Below, in pieces: positions 8,291-20,616 of a stretch of DNA of 64,000 bases (position 1 is its first letter; each line of letters opens with the position of its first letter). A program made the position numbers and the translations under genes. The DNA comes from Paenibacillus sp. FSL H8-0537 (GTDB lineage Bacteria; Bacillota; Bacilli; Paenibacillales; Paenibacillaceae): assembly GCF_038051995.1 (NCBI RefSeq), contig NZ_CP150290.1, forward strand, positions 6,293,501 to 6,357,500, read 5' to 3'. A model generated the notes under the pieces. The model saw only the letters and a list, made by a program, of their open reading frames with translations, was not told the DNA's origin and searched no databases.

Positions 8291-9051
8291 TCATTCCGCC
8301 TGTGGCTTCGAAAGCGTCAAAATTTCAAAACCATTCTCCGTTACGGCAACCGTATGCTCAAAATGAGCACACATCGAGCCGTCTTCCGTTACGACCGTCC
8401 AATTGTCTTCAAGCGTGCGGACATATCGTTCACCGATGTTCACCATAGGTTCGATGCAAAGCACCATTCCTGGCTCAAGCTTCGGTCCGCGACCTGGCAT
8501 GCCATAGTTCGGAATTTGTGGTTCCTCATGAAGCTTAGCTCCAATTCCATGACCAACAAACTCACGTACAACCGAGAAGCCAGCCGCTTCGACAACTTGC
8601 TGAACAGCATGGGATATCGTAAATAGCTTCTCATTCGGACGGATGAGATTCACTGCCGCATAAAGCGACTGTTCCGCTACATCCAGCAGCCTCTGTACTT
8701 CAGGCGTTACTGCGCCAACCGCGTAGGTCCATGCAGAGTCGCCATGATAGCCATTGTACTGCGCCCCGATATCAATACTAATAATATCGCCTTCGTTCAA
8801 CTTCCGAGGTCCTGGAAAACCATGTACCAGCTCGTCATTTACAGAAGCGCAAATGCTGGCGGGAAAACCATTGTAACCTTTAAAAGAAGGCAAGGCTCCT
8901 TGACTGCGAATATAGTCTTCAGCTAGTTGATCAAGCTCAATGGTAGTAATACCCGGCTTCACCGACCTCGCCATCAACCGATGTGCATCCGCAACAATTC
9001 TGCCAGCTTCTCTCATATAGCGCAGCTCCGATTCGGATTTGCGTATAATCA

Positions 9052-9052
<1 letters not shown>
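8291..9052 (-). CDS. map: methionine aminopeptidase, type I
   Basis: Removes the N-terminal methionine from new proteins. 253 residues. The five di-metal ligands of the pita-bread fold are visible: Asp in [16 protein letters not shown] (two aspartates), His in [12 protein letters not shown], Glu in CIEPM and Glu in HFEHT. The ATG shares its A with the adk stop codon (TAATG), indicating translational coupling. Placement between adk and infA follows the spc operon of Bacilli. Confidence 0.98.
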
Positions 9053-9711
<659 letters not shown>

Positions 9712-9722
9712 TCACTTTAAAC

Positions 9723-9789
9723 ACAATAGGCTCATGCGGGTCCGTACCATCGAAAGCGACGTCACGGAAGCCCGAACAGAACCTATTGT
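9723..9789. repeat. inverted repeat between secY and adk
   Basis: ACAATAGG at 9723-9730 and CCTATTGT at 9782-9789 could pair across a 51-base loop, bracketing the secY-adk junction. It could act as an mRNA-processing or stability element; no T tract follows. Seen by eye only. Confidence 0.4.
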
Positions 9790-11090
9790 TATTTATTGAT
9801 AAACCCTTTGTAATGGCGTTTGATCAACTGAGTTTCGATTTGCTTCATCGTATCAAGCGCAACGCCGATAACGATTAGAAGCGAAGTTCCGCCAAGTTGC
9901 ACCGTACGCGGCAATCCTGCAAGTGATCCGAAGAGCACTGGCATTATCGAGATAACCGCTAGGAAAAGCGCGCCCGTCAATGTAATACGCGACATAACGC
10001 GGGTCAGATAAGAAGAAGTTGGCTTGCCCGGGCGAATACCTGGGATATAACCACCGTTCTTTTTCATTTGATCCGCCATTTGTACCGGATTAATTTGAAC
10101 GAAGGTATAGAAGAAGGTGAATCCGATAATCAACAGTACATACAAGACCATACCAAGCGGTTTGTCATAATACATATTATTGATAATCCAGTTAGCCCAT
10201 ACCGATCCATTCCAGAACTGAGCAATCGTAACCGGGAACATCAGAAGCGATACCGCGAAAATAACCGGAATAACACCTGCTCCGTTTACTTTCATTGGGA
10301 TATGCGTCGATTGTCCGCCGTACATTTTTCTGCCCACTACACGTTTAGCGTATTGAACCGGAATTTTACGAATCCCTTGCTGAACAAAGATTACTCCGAC
10401 GATGATGGCAATGATCACAATTAGGATCAGAACCATTTTACCAATATTCCAGAACAAAGCAGCTTCTTGACCAATAAATTGATCTTGCCAAATTGTACGG
10501 ATGTGGCCTGGTATACCAGCAGCGATACCTGCAAAGATCAGGATCGAAATACCGTTACCAATACCACGCTCAGTAATTTGCTCGCCTAGCCACATCAAGA
10601 ACGCAGTACCTGCAGTCAAGATGATAGCAACAACCAAATAATCAACGAAGGTCGCACCAGGAATCATCTCATTGCCATATTGGCGGTTGAAGCCGATTGC
10701 TGTTGCGAAACCCTGGACTAAACCAAGAATAACCGTGCCGTAACGTGTAATTTGCGCGAGCTTACGTTTGCCGTTCTCGCCTTCCTTCGCCCACTCTGCG
10801 AATTTAGGTATAACATCCATCGACAACAGCTGCACGATAATCGAAGCTGTAATATATGGCATAATCCCGATTGCAAAAATAGAGAATTTGAAAAGCGCTC
10901 CACCAGAAAACGTGTTAAGCAAGCCGAACAAATCTGCACCTGCGCGATCAACTTGTTTAAACACTTCTTTATTGATGCCCGGCACCGGAATGAAAGAACC
11001 AATCCGGTAGATGAGCAGGATGAAAAGCGTAAATAGAATGCGCGAGCGCAAATCCGCAACTTTCCAAATGTTGGACACGGTTTTGAACAA
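9789..11090 (-). CDS. secY: preprotein translocase subunit SecY
   Basis: 433 residues with ten predicted hydrophobic membrane segments, the first at about 18-38 (ILFTLFILLIYRIGSFIPVP). Conserved cytoplasmic loops include QQGIRKIPVQYAKR and the C5-loop region IRPGKPT. It forms the protein-conducting channel with SecE (encoded at 40496-40711) and SecG. It starts immediately after rplO, within the spc operon. Confidence 0.98.
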   Translation of the reverse strand: MFKTVSNIWKVADLRSRILFTLFILLIYRIGSFIPVPGINKEVFKQVDRAGADLFGLLNTFSGGALFKFSIFAIGIMPYITASIIVQLLSMDVIPKFAEWAKEGENGKRKLAQITRYGTVILGLVQGFATAIGFNRQYGNEMIPGATFVDYLVVAIILTAGTAFLMWLGEQITERGIGNGISILIFAGIAAGIPGHIRTIWQDQFIGQEAALFWNIGKMVLILIVIIAIIVGVIFVQQGIRKIPVQYAKRVVGRKMYGGQSTHIPMKVNGAGVIPVIFAVSLLMFPVTIAQFWNGSVWANWIINNMYYDKPLGMVLYVLLIIGFTFFYTFVQINPVQMADQMKKNGGYIPGIRPGKPTSSYLTRVMSRITLTGALFLAVISIMPVLFGSLAGLPRTVQLGGTSLLIVIGVALDTMKQIETQLIKRHYKGFINK

Positions 11091-11531
11091 TTAGATCACC
11101 TCGGTTTTACCGCCGGCAGCCTGGATTTTCTCTACCGCAGATTGAGAGAACTTACTTGCTTTTACAGTCAGTTGGACGTTGATTTCACCGTTACCCAAAA
11201 TCTTAATGCCCGCTAGTGGATTTTTCACAATCCCTTGCTCAAGAAGAACTTCTGGAGTGACTTCGGTGCCTGCTGCAAAGCTGTTAAGCTCTTCAATGTT
11301 GATTATGGCATACTCTTTACGGAAACGGTTGTTAAATCCGCGTTTCGGTACACGACGGTACAATGGGTTTTGACCACCCTCGAAACCAGGACGAACACCG
11401 CCGCCGGAGCGAGCATTTTGACCTTTGTGACCACGTCCAGCTGTTTTACCGTTACCGGTACCAATACCGCGACCTTTACGTTTTGGCGTTTGCTTGGAAC
11501 CTGGTGCTGGTGCGAGTTCATGCAATTTCAT
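11091..11531 (-). CDS. rplO: 50S ribosomal protein L15 (uL15)
   Basis: 146 residues. Glycine- and arginine-rich N-terminal region ([19 protein letters not shown]) that threads into 23S rRNA, and a globular C-terminal half. Its stop abuts the secY start, and rpmD precedes it by 44 bases. Length and order are typical of Bacilli. Confidence 0.99.
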   Translation of the reverse strand: MKLHELAPAPGSKQTPKRKGRGIGTGNGKTAGRGHKGQNARSGGGVRPGFEGGQNPLYRRVPKRGFNNRFRKEYAIINIEELNSFAAGTEVTPEVLLEQGIVKNPLAGIKILGNGEINVQLTVKASKFSQSAVEKIQAAGGKTEVI

Positions 11532-11575
11532 CGTTCTTGCACCTCCTTGTTTATTTCTTGGTATGAATGACTATC

Positions 11576-11755
11576 TTATACTTCTTCGACTTTAACCAAG
11601 TGGCTAACATGTTTAACCATGCCGCGAATAGCTACAGTATCGTTCAACTCAACGGTTTGACGGATTTTACGAAGTCCCAGCGATGCTACAGTAGCACGCT
11701 GTTTCTCGTTACGGCCGATCAAACTGCGAACGAGGGTGATTTGCAATTTTGCCAT
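11576..11755 (-). CDS. rpmD: 50S ribosomal protein L30 (uL30)
   Basis: A 59-codon gene, [20 protein letters not shown]... ending KVEEV. The [19 protein letters not shown] region is the uL30 signature. ATG at 11755 follows GGAGGGGTATACG. Located between rpsE and rplO as in all spc operons of Firmicutes. Confidence 0.97.
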   Translation of the reverse strand: MAKLQITLVRSLIGRNEKQRATVASLGLRKIRQTVELNDTVAIRGMVKHVSHLVKVEEV

Positions 11756-11768
11756 CGTATACCCCTCC

Positions 11769-12266
11769 TTAACCTAACAGCTCTTCGACAGTTTTACCAC
11801 GAAGCTTCGCAACATCTTCAGCACGTTTCAAACGTGAAAGACCTTCGAGCGTTGCGTTAACCATGTTCATGGAGTTCGAAGAACCGAGGGATTTCGTCAA
11901 AATATCGCCAACGCCAGCAAGTTCAAGAACTGCACGAACTGGGCCACCAGCGATAACACCTGTACCTTCGGATGCCGGCTTCAGGAGAACTTCTCCAGCG
12001 CCGAAATGTCCTAGCACAAGGTGAGGAATTGTTGTACCAACGATTGGAACATGAATCAGGTTTTTCTTAGCATCTTCGATACCTTTGCGGATTGCATCAG
12101 GTACTTCGCCTGCTTTACCGATTCCTGCGCCAACATAGCCGTTGCCGTCGCCAACTACTACCAATGCACTAAAGCTGAAGCGGCGTCCGCCTTTAACAAC
12201 TTTGGCAACACGGTTGATGTTGACAACTTTTTCAGTAAGTTCTAACGTATTCGGATCTATACGCAA
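11769..12266 (-). CDS. rpsE: 30S ribosomal protein S5 (uS5)
   Basis: 165 residues with the N-terminal double-stranded RNA-binding fold ([20 protein letters not shown], residues 22-41) and the C-terminal [18 protein letters not shown] block. uS5 shapes the mRNA entry channel and affects decoding accuracy. Followed by rpmD after 13 bases. Confidence 0.99.
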   Translation of the reverse strand: MRIDPNTLELTEKVVNINRVAKVVKGGRRFSFSALVVVGDGNGYVGAGIGKAGEVPDAIRKGIEDAKKNLIHVPIVGTTIPHLVLGHFGAGEVLLKPASEGTGVIAGGPVRAVLELAGVGDILTKSLGSSNSMNMVNATLEGLSRLKRAEDVAKLRGKTVEELLG

Positions 12267-12296
12267 GTCGTTTAACCTCCTTATAAGTAAAGTCGA

Positions 12297-12665
12297 TTAG
12301 AATTCCAGACCAGCTTCGCGAGCTGCATCAGCAAGCGCCTGAATTCTTCCGTGATACAAGTAACCACCACGATCAAATACTACTTGGTTTACACCTTTCG
12401 CTTGAGCGCGTTTAGCAAGCAATTCGCCAACTTTACGAGCAGCTTCGACGCTGCCGCCGTTGCCGATAGCTTCAGTCAGCTCTTTGTCTTGTGTAGAAGC
12501 AGCAGCAAGTGTTACTCCTTGTACATCATCGATCAATTGAGCATACATATGCTTAGCGGAACGAAACACAGACAGACGTGGGCGTGCAACCGTTCCATTG
12601 ATTTTTTTACGAACACGCAAGTGTCTTTTCAGACGTGCCTTGTTTTTATCGCCTTTCGTAATCAT
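12297..12665 (-). CDS. rplR: 50S ribosomal protein L18 (uL18)
   Basis: 122 residues, [21 protein letters not shown] at the start and the conserved [21 protein letters not shown] near the C-terminus. It binds 5S rRNA together with L5 (rplE in this cluster). It lies 60 bases downstream of rplF and 30 upstream of rpsE. Confidence 0.99.
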   Translation of the reverse strand: MITKGDKNKARLKRHLRVRKKINGTVARPRLSVFRSAKHMYAQLIDDVQGVTLAAASTQDKELTEAIGNGGSVEAARKVGELLAKRAQAKGVNQVVFDRGGYLYHGRIQALADAAREAGLEF

Positions 12666-12725
12666 TCAAGGTTCACTCCTTTCCAATTCCTCATACCGCT
12701 ATGTTAAGCAGCCATGTCAGACTGC

Positions 12726-13268
12726 TTATTTCTTCTTACCAGCTTTACCTTCTTTGCGAATAATGCGCTCGCCTTCATACTTGATACCTTTACCTTTATA
12801 CGGTTCAGGCTCACGTACAGAACGGATTTTGGCAGCAAATGCGCCAACGAGTTCTTTATCGATTCCGCGAACAGTAATTTTCGTGTTCGCAGGAACGTCG
12901 AATTCGATTCCGCCTTCAGGAGCGATTTCCACTGGATGAGAGTAACCAACGTTAAGAACGATTTTCTCACCATTTTTGCTTGCACGATAACCTACGCCAA
13001 CGAGTTCAAGATTTTTCGAGAATCCGTCAGTAACTCCGCTCACCATGTTAGCGATGATGCTGCGAGTAGTACCGTGCAAAGAGCGATGCAATTTATTGTC
13101 AGAAGGACGTTCAATGACGATCTCAGTTTCACTCACATTGACTTTCATATCTTTGTGAAATTCACGGGAAAGCGTTCCTTTAGGTCCTTTAACAGTAATA
13201 AGTGTGTTTTCCAAGTTGATTGTTACGCCGTTAGGCACTTGGATTGGCTTGCGACCAATACGGGACAT
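12726..13268 (-). CDS. rplF: 50S ribosomal protein L6 (uL6)
   Basis: 180 residues made of two related beta-rich domains; starts [15 protein letters not shown] and ends with the conserved [16 protein letters not shown] block (about 152-167). It sits at the base of the L7/L12 stalk near the sarcin-ricin loop. Gene order rpsH-rplF-rplR is standard. Confidence 0.99.
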   Translation of the reverse strand: MSRIGRKPIQVPNGVTINLENTLITVKGPKGTLSREFHKDMKVNVSETEIVIERPSDNKLHRSLHGTTRSIIANMVSGVTDGFSKNLELVGVGYRASKNGEKIVLNVGYSHPVEIAPEGGIEFDVPANTKITVRGIDKELVGAFAAKIRSVREPEPYKGKGIKYEGERIIRKEGKAGKKK

Positions 13269-13299
13269 CGTTACACCTCCAATCTTTGTGACTTGTTAA

Positions 13300-13698
13300 T
13301 TACCAAACGTAGCAGACGACTTCGCCGCCAGCTTTGCCTTGACGTGCTTCTTTATCAGTCATAATCCCTTTGGACGTGGAAATAATAGCAATTCCCAGAC
13401 CGCCCAGTACACGAGGGATCTCAGTAGATTTTGTATAAACGCGAAGTCCTGGTTTAGAAATACGTTTCAGACCAGTGATTACACGCTCTTGGCTCGGGCC
13501 GTATTTCAAGAAAATACGGATAATCCCTTGCTTGTTATCCTCGATATATTCAGCATCGCGGATGAAACCCTCACGCTTCAGAATTTCAGCGATTTCCTTC
13601 TTCACTTTCGAAGCGGGCATTTCAACGGTTTCATGACGAACAAGGTTCGCATTGCGAATGCGTGTCAGCATATCTGCAATCGGATCAGACATAACCAT
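13300..13698 (-). CDS. rpsH: 30S ribosomal protein S8 (uS8)
   Basis: 132 residues. [21 protein letters not shown] is the family start and GVMTDKEAR-like [22 protein letters not shown] the conserved C-terminal block. It binds the central domain of 16S rRNA and is a translational autoregulator of the spc operon in E. coli; such control here is not shown by the sequence. M1 or M3 could be the start; ATG 13698 was kept. Confidence 0.98.
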   Translation of the reverse strand: MVMSDPIADMLTRIRNANLVRHETVEMPASKVKKEIAEILKREGFIRDAEYIEDNKQGIIRIFLKYGPSQERVITGLKRISKPGLRVYTKSTEIPRVLGGLGIAIISTSKGIMTDKEARQGKAGGEVVCYVW

Positions 13699-13729
13699 TT
13701 GTGTTAACCTCCTTCCCGAACTAGGCTTA

Positions 13730-13915
13730 TTACCAGCTTGCTTTCTTAACGCCAGGGATCTGGCCTTTGTATGCTAACTCACGGAAACAAATCCGGCAAA
13801 CTTTAAACTTTTGCAAAACAGAGTGCGGACGGCCACAACGTTCACAGCGCGTGTATGCACGCACTTTAAATTTCGGTGTACGCTGTTGCTTCACTTTCAT
13901 CGAAGTTTTTGCCAC
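13730..13915 (-). CDS. rpsZ: 30S ribosomal protein S14, type Z (zinc-binding)
   Basis: 61 residues, the short zinc-containing uS14 form. [20 protein letters not shown] gives the two C-x2-C pairs (residues 24-27 and 40-43). The zinc-free long form, when present in Bacilli, is encoded elsewhere and induced by zinc starvation. Located between rplE and rpsH. Confidence 0.98.
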   Translation of the reverse strand: MAKTSMKVKQQRTPKFKVRAYTRCERCGRPHSVLQKFKVCRICFRELAYKGQIPGVKKASW

Positions 13916-13941
13916 TGGGTATTACACCTCCTAAAAGTGGA

Positions 13942-14484
13942 TTACTTCGCAAACGGCATACCCAATTGGGTGAGCAATTCGCGAGATTCTTCGTCCGTTT
14001 TTGCCGTCGTCACGATGACGATATCCATACCACGAACTTTATCAACTTTATCGTATTCAATCTCCGGGAAGATCAATTGCTCTTTCAAACCCAGTGTGTA
14101 GTTACCGCGACCGTCAAATGCTTTTGAAGATACGCCGCGGAAGTCACGAACACGTGGGAGGGAGATGTTGAACAGCTTATCCAGGAAGTAATACATACGC
14201 TCGCCGCGCAGTGTTACTTTAACCCCGATTGGCATGTTCTCACGAAGTTTGAAGCCGGCAATGGACTTCTTCGCGCGAGTTACAACCGGTTTTTGACCGG
14301 TGATTTGACGAAGCTCATCAACAGCAACATCAAGTACTTTCGAGTTAGCAACAGCTTCGCCGACACCCATATTGATGACGACTTTCTCGATTTTAGGCAC
14401 TTGCATAACTGTTGTATAGTTAAACTTCTGCATCAGAGCAGGAGTGATCTCGTTAAGAAAACGATCCTTCATTCTTGCAGCCAT
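13942..14484 (-). CDS. rplE: 50S ribosomal protein L5 (uL5)
   Basis: 180 residues. [15 protein letters not shown] and [19 protein letters not shown] are uL5 signatures. It binds 5S rRNA and forms the bridge to S13 in the 30S head. Spacing of 29 bases to rplX and 26 to rpsZ indicates one transcript. Confidence 0.99.
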   Translation of the reverse strand: MAARMKDRFLNEITPALMQKFNYTTVMQVPKIEKVVINMGVGEAVANSKVLDVAVDELRQITGQKPVVTRAKKSIAGFKLRENMPIGVKVTLRGERMYYFLDKLFNISLPRVRDFRGVSSKAFDGRGNYTLGLKEQLIFPEIEYDKVDKVRGMDIVIVTTAKTDEESRELLTQLGMPFAK

Positions 14485-14513
14485 GATTCATGGTCCTCCT
14501 TCCTACAGTAACG

Positions 14514-14867
14514 TTAGTCGATTACTTCGCCGGAACGTTTTGCGATCCGAACTTTTTTGCCGTTATCAAGCACTTTATATCCAATGCGAGTTACTTTACC
14601 GCTCTTCGGATCAATGTGCATCACGTTCGATACGTGGATCGGCGCTTCTTGCTCGATGATACCGCCCTGCGGGTTAGCCTGCGATGGACGAGTATGCTTT
14701 TTAACCATATTGACGCCTTCTACAAGTACGCGGTTTTCACGCGGATATGCAGCGATTACACGGCCTTTTTTGCCTTTATCCTTACCGGAAATGACGATGA
14801 CCGTATCATCTTTTTTAACGTGCAATTTATTGTTATGCGATTCAAGAATTTTTTTCAATCTTGGCAT
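14514..14867 (-). CDS. rplX: 50S ribosomal protein L24 (uL24)
   Basis: 117 residues with a KOW motif ([20 protein letters not shown], residues 21-40). uL24 starts 50S assembly and lies at the exit tunnel. Between rplN and rplE as usual. Confidence 0.99.
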   Translation of the reverse strand: MPRLKKILESHNNKLHVKKDDTVIVISGKDKGKKGRVIAAYPRENRVLVEGVNMVKKHTRPSQANPQGGIIEQEAPIHVSNVMHIDPKSGKVTRIGYKVLDNGKKVRIAKRSGEVID

Positions 14868-14925
14868 GAGTTACACCTCCTGCATGCTTGATGATCAAGC
14901 TATTGCAATCCCTTGGGGACTTTTA

Positions 14926-15294
14926 TTAGATAACTTCTGGTGCAAGCGATACGATTTTCATGAAATCTTTATCGCGCAGCTCACGAGCAACTGGTCCAAA
15001 AATACGAGTACCACGTGGGCTCTTGTCTTCCTTAACGATTACAGCTGCATTTTCGTCAAATGCGATGTAGGAACCGTCTTTACGACGAACCGTACGCTTT
15101 GTACGAACGATAACTGCTTTAACAACATCACCTTTTTTGACAACGCCGCCTGGTGTTGCTTGTTTAACGGAACAAACGATTAAATCGCCGATAGCCGCTA
15201 CGCGACGACCAGTTCCACCAAGTACACGGATACACATCAGTTCTTTAGCTCCTGAGTTGTCAGCGACACGCAAACGGGAAAATGGTTGAATCAT
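14926..15294 (-). CDS. rplN: 50S ribosomal protein L14 (uL14)
   Basis: 122 residues, [21 protein letters not shown] at the start and the [13 protein letters not shown] block at about 99-111. It sits at the subunit interface and binds the silencing factor RsfS. It is 44 bases downstream of rpsQ and 58 upstream of rplX. Confidence 0.99.
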   Translation of the reverse strand: MIQPFSRLRVADNSGAKELMCIRVLGGTGRRVAAIGDLIVCSVKQATPGGVVKKGDVVKAVIVRTKRTVRRKDGSYIAFDENAAVIVKEDKSPRGTRIFGPVARELRDKDFMKIVSLAPEVI

Positions 15295-15338
15295 GTCAAC
15301 GTCCTCCTTTCGGACAAAACTAGATTACATTTTCAAAC

Positions 15339-15602
15339 TTAAAGGACAATCGCTACTTCAACAATCTCCACGAGTCTGAAGCGTTTGTCTTTCGAAAGCG
15401 GACGAGTTTCCATAATTTTTACAACATCACCGATTTTAGCAGTGTTGTTCTCATCATGGGCTTTGAACTTTTTCGTGGATTTGATACGTTTATGGTACAG
15501 GCTGTGTTTTTTATATGTTTCAATAGCAACAACAACTGTTTTATCCATTTTGTCACTCACCACTTTACCGACTAACACTTTGCGGGCATTACGTTCGCTC
15601 AT
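15339..15602 (-). CDS. rpsQ: 30S ribosomal protein S17 (uS17)
   Basis: 87 residues with an OB fold; [21 protein letters not shown] (about 8-28) and the [18 protein letters not shown] block are characteristic. An early 16S rRNA binder. It follows rpmC by 54 bases. Confidence 0.99.
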   Translation of the reverse strand: MSERNARKVLVGKVVSDKMDKTVVVAIETYKKHSLYHKRIKSTKKFKAHDENNTAKIGDVVKIMETRPLSKDKRFRLVEIVEVAIVL

Positions 15603-15656
15603 GTTCTTCCTCCTTCCTTAAACCTTGGCAATTTTTCCTTAGTTAAGGACTACTAT

Positions 15657-15857
15657 TTAGCTGCTGATTCCGAGTTCTCTTTCACGCAAGATGGTTTTAG
15701 CACGAGCAATTTCTCTCCGTACGTCACGAATCCGTGTCGGATTGTCCAGTTGGCCAGTAGCCAATTGGAAACGAAGGTTAAATAGCTCCTCTTTAAAACC
15801 ATTTACCTTTTGTTCGATCTCAGCAGAGGTTAGGTTACGAAATTCACTAGCCTTCAT
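15657..15857 (-). CDS. rpmC: 50S ribosomal protein L29 (uL29)
   Basis: 66 residues starting [18 protein letters not shown], two helices docking near the exit tunnel where signal recognition particle and trigger factor bind. ATG at 15857 is chosen because AGGTGGTG lies eight bases upstream and the length then equals B. subtilis L29. A GTG four codons earlier lies inside that ribosome-binding site. The start overlaps the rplP end by 11 bases, so translation is probably coupled. Confidence 0.97.
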   Translation of the reverse strand: MKASEFRNLTSAEIEQKVNGFKEELFNLRFQLATGQLDNPTRIRDVRREIARAKTILRERELGISS

Positions 15858-16281
15858 TTGCTTCACCACCTACTTCTTCGCGTTTCACGAACTTCGTTTT
15901 AACAGGCAGTTTGTGTGACGCAAGACGCATTGCTTCGCGAGCAACCTCTTCAGGCACTCCAGCAAGCTCAAACATAATTTTGCCTGGCTTAACGACAGCA
16001 ACCCATTTCTCAACGTTACCTTTACCGCTACCCATACGAACCTCGAGAGGCTTTTGAGTGATTGGCTTAGCAGGGAAAATCTTGATCCATACTTTACCAC
16101 CACGTTTGATGTAACGAGTCATAGCAATACGAGCCGATTCGATTTGACGGTTCGTAATCCATGACGGCTCAAGCGCTTGAAGACCGTATTCTCCGAAAGA
16201 AACTTCAGTACCGCCTTTAGCGCGACCTTTCATATGTCCGCGTTGTTGCTTGCGGTGTTTGACACGTTTAGGTACCAACAT
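15847..16281 (-). CDS. rplP: 50S ribosomal protein L16 (uL16)
   Basis: 144 residues. [19 protein letters not shown] at the start and [17 protein letters not shown] in the middle are signatures. It lies near the A-site tRNA elbow in the 50S subunit. Its last codons overlap the rpmC start, and rpsC ends two bases before its start. Confidence 0.99.
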   Translation of the reverse strand: MLVPKRVKHRKQQRGHMKGRAKGGTEVSFGEYGLQALEPSWITNRQIESARIAMTRYIKRGGKVWIKIFPAKPITQKPLEVRMGSGKGNVEKWVAVVKPGKIMFELAGVPEEVAREAMRLASHKLPVKTKFVKREEVGGEANEG

Positions 16282-16283
16282 GA

Positions 16284-16946
16284 TTAGTTGCCTCCTTCCT
16301 GGGGAGCTTTCTTCTTAACCGGAAGGACTTCGCCACGGTAGATCCAAACTTTTACACCGATACGACCATAAGTCGTATGCGCTTCAGCTGTACCATAATC
16401 GATATCAGCACGAAGGGTATGAAGTGGAACTGTACCTTCGCTATAGCCTTCTGAACGAGCAATTTCAGCACCACCGAGACGTCCGCTAACAGCGGTTTTG
16501 ATCCCTTTAGCGCCAGCACGCATCGAACGTTGGATCGCTTGTTTCAAAGCACGACGGAAAGAAACACGACGCTCCAGCTGTTGTGCGATACTTTCTGCTA
16601 CAAGAATAGCATCCATATCTGCTTGTTTAATTTCAGAAATATTGATGTGAACTTTTTTGCCTTTAGTGATTTTACCAAGCTCCGTGCGCAGGTTCTCCAC
16701 TTCGGAACCGCCTTTACCGATAACCATACCCGGCTTAGCAGTTTGAATCGTCACGTTAACACGGTTAGCCGCGCGCTCGATTTCGATATGGGATACTGCC
16801 GCATCCTTAAGTTTGTTCTTTAGGTATTCACGAATTTTTACGTCTTCAATCAGAAGATCGCCGAAGTCTTTGCCTGCGTACCATTTGGATTCCCAATCAC
16901 GGATAATCCCAACACGAAGACCGACCGGATTTACCTTTTGACCCAC
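16284..16946 (-). CDS. rpsC: 30S ribosomal protein S3 (uS3)
   Basis: 220 residues: N-terminal KH type II domain with the [15 protein letters not shown] loop (about 74-88) and a C-terminal domain containing [20 protein letters not shown]. It forms part of the mRNA entry helicase region. Thirteen bases after rplV. Confidence 0.99.
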   Translation of the reverse strand: MGQKVNPVGLRVGIIRDWESKWYAGKDFGDLLIEDVKIREYLKNKLKDAAVSHIEIERAANRVNVTIQTAKPGMVIGKGGSEVENLRTELGKITKGKKVHINISEIKQADMDAILVAESIAQQLERRVSFRRALKQAIQRSMRAGAKGIKTAVSGRLGGAEIARSEGYSEGTVPLHTLRADIDYGTAEAHTTYGRIGVKVWIYRGEVLPVKKKAPQEGGN

Positions 16947-16959
16947 ACGTTATCCCTCC

Positions 16960-17295
16960 TTATTTCTCAGATACCACCAAAGTGATGTGGCTGGTTCTTT
17001 TGTTGATTTTGCTTGCACGTCCCATTGCACGTGGGCGGAAACGTTTCATAGTTGGACCTTGGTTAACGAAAGCCTGGGAAATAACCAGCTTGTTAACGTC
17101 CAATTGATAGTTATGCTCAGCGTTAGCAATAGCAGAGTTCAGCAGCTTCTCCAAAATCGGGGAAGCAGATTTAGGCGTGTGACGCAGAATCGCGATTGCT
17201 TCGCCAACTTTCTTGCCGCGAATCAAATCCGCAACGAGTTGAGCTTTACGAGGAGCAATACGTACGAATCTCAAATGCGCTTTAGCTTCAGACAT
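16960..17295 (-). CDS. rplV: 50S ribosomal protein L22 (uL22)
   Basis: 111 residues beginning [22 protein letters not shown] at 17295 has AAAGGAGGTT at ideal spacing; an ATG six codons earlier lies upstream of that site and is rejected. The beta hairpin lining the exit tunnel ([15 protein letters not shown] region) is intact, with none of the deletions linked to macrolide resistance. Confidence 0.97.
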   Translation of the reverse strand: MSEAKAHLRFVRIAPRKAQLVADLIRGKKVGEAIAILRHTPKSASPILEKLLNSAIANAEHNYQLDVNKLVISQAFVNQGPTMKRFRPRAMGRASKINKRTSHITLVVSEK

Positions 17296-17337
17296 GTGTG
17301 AACCTCCTTTCAATCCATAAAGATCTTATAGGCAAAA

Positions 17338-17616
17338 TTATCTTCTGCCCGTTTTCTTATCGTCATCATGACCTTTGTACGTACGAGTTGGTGCAAACTC
17401 ACCGAGCTTGTGTCCAACCATATCTTCCGTTACCCATACTGGTACGTGCTTGCGGCCGTCATAAACGCCGAAAGTGTGGCCAATAAATTGCGGGAAAATT
17501 GTCGAGCGGCGGGACCAAGTTTTGATCACGACTTTTTTGTTTGATTCATTCAAATCCTCGACTTTTTTGAGCAGGTAGCCGTCAACAAACGGTCCTTTTT
17601 TCAAACTGCGACCCAT
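17338..17616 (-). CDS. rpsS: 30S ribosomal protein S19 (uS19)
   Basis: 92 residues, [20 protein letters not shown] at the start and [20 protein letters not shown] in the middle. Located in the 30S head next to S13. Order rplB-rpsS-rplV is that of the S10 operon. Confidence 0.99.
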   Translation of the reverse strand: MGRSLKKGPFVDGYLLKKVEDLNESNKKVVIKTWSRRSTIFPQFIGHTFGVYDGRKHVPVWVTEDMVGHKLGEFAPTRTYKGHDDDKKTGRR

Positions 17617-17680
17617 GTGGAGTCCTCCCTTCGCGGAACATAACGTGACTTTATGTCACGCAGCTTCATTTAAGCAGTTA

Positions 17681-18511
17681 TTACTTCGTACGACGACGAA
17701 TAATATATTGGCTTGAAGCTTTTTTCTTCTTGCGAGTTTTGAAACCAAGTGTTGGTTTGCCCCAAGGAGACATTGGCGATTTACGACCGATAGGAGCGCG
17801 ACCTTCACCACCACCGTGTGGGTGATCGTTAGGGTTCATTACTACGCCGCGGACTTCTGGACGTCTGTTCATCCAACGGGAACGGCCGGCTTTACCGATT
17901 TTCACGAGTTCGTGATCTTCGTTACCAACAGAACCGATTGTTGCACGGCAAGTTCTCAGAATACGACGAACTTCACCGGAAGAAAGACGGATCGAAACGT
18001 AAACTTCTTCTTTACCAAGAAGCTGAGCTTCAGTACCAGCAGCACGAACCAATTGTCCGCCTTTACCTGGTTGCAATTCAATGTTGTGGATAACCGAACC
18101 AACAGGAATGTTACCAAGTGGAAGAGTGTTACCTACTTTAATATCAGCAGTAGGACCGGACATTACTTGATCTCCAACTTTAAGACCTTTTGGAGCGATA
18201 ATGTAGGCTTTCTCACCATCAGCGTAGTGGATCAGAGCAATGTTGGAAGTACGGTTCGGATCGTATTCGATCGTTGCCACTTTACCAGCAATTCCATCCT
18301 TAAGACGCTTGAAGTCGATAATCCGATATTTACGTTTGTGTCCGCCGCCTTGATGACGAACCGTAATTTTACCTTGGTTGTTACGACCAGCTTTTTTGAA
18401 AAGTGGTGCTAGCAACGATTTCTCCGGTGTGTCTGTTGTGATCTCTTCGAAAGTCGAGACCGACATACCACGACGTGCAGGAGAGGTCGGTTTATACTTT
18501 TTAATTGGCAC
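17681..18511 (-). CDS. rplB: 50S ribosomal protein L2 (uL2)
   Basis: 276 residues. Contains the RNA-binding core and the conserved histidine segment [21 protein letters not shown] (about 222-242) near the peptidyl transferase centre. Starts 17 bases after rplW ends. Confidence 0.99.
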   Translation of the reverse strand: MPIKKYKPTSPARRGMSVSTFEEITTDTPEKSLLAPLFKKAGRNNQGKITVRHQGGGHKRKYRIIDFKRLKDGIAGKVATIEYDPNRTSNIALIHYADGEKAYIIAPKGLKVGDQVMSGPTADIKVGNTLPLGNIPVGSVIHNIELQPGKGGQLVRAAGTEAQLLGKEEVYVSIRLSSGEVRRILRTCRATIGSVGNEDHELVKIGKAGRSRWMNRRPEVRGVVMNPNDHPHGGGEGRAPIGRKSPMSPWGKPTLGFKTRKKKKASSQYIIRRRTK

Positions 18512-18528
18512 TTGAATTTCCTCCTTTT

Positions 18529-18822
18529 CTAAACAGACGTTTCAAAGAACTCAAGTTCTTTGCTATCATCGCTCAGTTGAACGATTGCTTTTTTCCATTC
18601 GGATCTATAACCGCTATATTTACCATAGCGTTTAGGCTTACCAGCCACACGCATTGTGTTAACGCTAGTAACCTTAACTTTGAAAATTTGCTCAATAGCG
18701 TTTTTGATTTCCGTTTTGTTAGAGCGAAGATCAACTTCGAACACGTAACGTTTGGAAACCATGTATTCGCTAGTACGTTCTGTAATAACAGGACGTTTAA
18801 TAATATCGCGAGGGTTTTTCAT
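18529..18822 (-). CDS. rplW: 50S ribosomal protein L23 (uL23)
   Basis: 97 residues; [17 protein letters not shown] at the start is the family motif. It is the docking site for trigger factor and signal recognition particle at the tunnel exit. Its ATG shares its A with the rplD stop codon (TAATG). Confidence 0.99.
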   Translation of the reverse strand: MKNPRDIIKRPVITERTSEYMVSKRYVFEVDLRSNKTEIKNAIEQIFKVKVTSVNTMRVAGKPKRYGKYSGYRSEWKKAIVQLSDDSKELEFFETSV

Positions 18823-19445
18823 TACGCAAACACCTCCTGTACTTTCTCAACAGCATCTTTAGTGATGATGAGCTTGTCATATACAAGTACATCCAGAACA
18901 TTAATGCCGTCAGCTGCAACGAATTTCACACCTGGGATGTTACGAGCAGACAATGCTACATTGTCATCATAGCTAGGCAAAACAACAAGCGCTTTACGAG
19001 CCACTTTCAGATTGTTCAGAATCGCTACGAATTCTTTCGTCTTAGGAGCCGAGAACGACAATTGATCAAGAACGATAATTTCGTTAGCGATCACCTTCGA
19101 AGATAGAGCCGATTTGATTGCCAAACGACGAACTTTCTTAGGAAGCTTGAATCCGTAAGAGCGTGGAGTCGGTCCAAATACTGTACCGCCGCCAACCCAT
19201 TGCGGGGAGCGAATGCTACCTTGACGAGCACGGCCAGTTCCTTTTTGTTTCCAAGGCTTACGACCGCCACCACGTACTTCAGAGCGTCCTTTAGTTTTGT
19301 GAGTTCCTGCACGCTCAGCAGCTTGCTGAAGCGTAACAGCGCTGTGTAGAACGTGTTTGTTAGGCTCGATACCGAATACGCTATCTGCCAATTCAACTTC
19401 GCCTACTTGCGAACCGCTCACATTGTATAATGTTACTTTAGGCAT
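18822..19445 (-). CDS. rplD: 50S ribosomal protein L4 (uL4)
   Basis: 207 residues with the tunnel-lining loop containing [20 protein letters not shown] (about 60-79), a site where macrolide-resistance changes occur; the visible sequence is wild type. E. coli L4 represses the S10 operon, but Bacilli do not use the same leader. Overlaps rplW by one base. Confidence 0.99.
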   Translation of the reverse strand: MPKVTLYNVSGSQVGEVELADSVFGIEPNKHVLHSAVTLQQAAERAGTHKTKGRSEVRGGGRKPWKQKGTGRARQGSIRSPQWVGGGTVFGPTPRSYGFKLPKKVRRLAIKSALSSKVIANEIIVLDQLSFSAPKTKEFVAILNNLKVARKALVVLPSYDDNVALSARNIPGVKFVAADGINVLDVLVYDKLIITKDAVEKVQEVFA

Positions 19446-19472
19446 TTATTGTTCCTCCTTTCTTCTAAGAAT

Positions 19473-20096
19473 TTATTTCTTAACGGTAAGTTTAACTTTC
19501 ACAAAACCGTTTTTAGGACCTGGAATAGAACCTTTAACTAGCAACACGTTACGCTCAGCGTCTACGCGGATAACTTCAAGCTTTTGGATCGTGATAGCTT
19601 CAGTACCCATGTGACCTGGAAGGCGTTTGCCTTTCGGTACGCGGTTCGCTTGAATCGAACCCATGGAACCTGGACCACGGTGGTAACGGGAACCGTGAGA
19701 CATAGGACCCGTGCTTTGTCCCCAACGTTTAATAACGCCGGCAAAGCCTTTACCTTTAGAAATACCTGTTACGTCAACGAATTCGCCTTCTGCGAACAGG
19801 TCAGCTTTAACCACTTGACCTACTTCGTAGTCACCCAATTGAATGCCGCGAATTTCACGAACGTAGCGCTTAGGAGTAGCTCCCGCTTTTTTAGCGTGGC
19901 CAATTTCCGGCTTAATAGTTCTGCTTTCTTTCTTGTCGGCATAGCCGAGTTGAACAGCTTCGTAACCATCAGTTTCCTGGTCTTTCTTCTGCAAAACGAC
20001 ACATGGTCCAGCTTCGATAACCGTAACCGGAATTACGTTACCTTCAGCAGTAAACACTTGAGTCATTCCAAGTTTTTTACCTAAGATACCTTTCAT
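19473..20096 (-). CDS. rplC: 50S ribosomal protein L3 (uL3)
   Basis: 207 residues; starts [20 protein letters not shown] and has the extended loop containing [20 protein letters not shown] that reaches the peptidyl transferase centre. Second gene of the S10 operon, 46 bases after rpsJ. Confidence 0.99.
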   Translation of the reverse strand: MKGILGKKLGMTQVFTAEGNVIPVTVIEAGPCVVLQKKDQETDGYEAVQLGYADKKESRTIKPEIGHAKKAGATPKRYVREIRGIQLGDYEVGQVVKADLFAEGEFVDVTGISKGKGFAGVIKRWGQSTGPMSHGSRYHRGPGSMGSIQANRVPKGKRLPGHMGTEAITIQKLEVIRVDAERNVLLVKGSIPGPKNGFVKVKLTVKK

Positions 20097-20142
20097 GTTG
20101 ACACCTCATTTCCCTTCTATATCACATATACTGGTGTTGCTT

Positions 20143-20568
<426 letters not shown>

Positions 20569-20587
20569 TCACAGACCAACAGACATT

Positions 20588-20616
20588 ATTATAACGAAAT
20601 GAATAGGCAAATGCAA
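20588..20616 (-). promoter_or_regulatory. sigma-A-type promoter of the S10-spc-alpha operon
   Basis: The minus strand shows TTGCAT, a 17-base spacer and TATAAT, about 140 bases upstream of rpsJ. Confidence 0.8.
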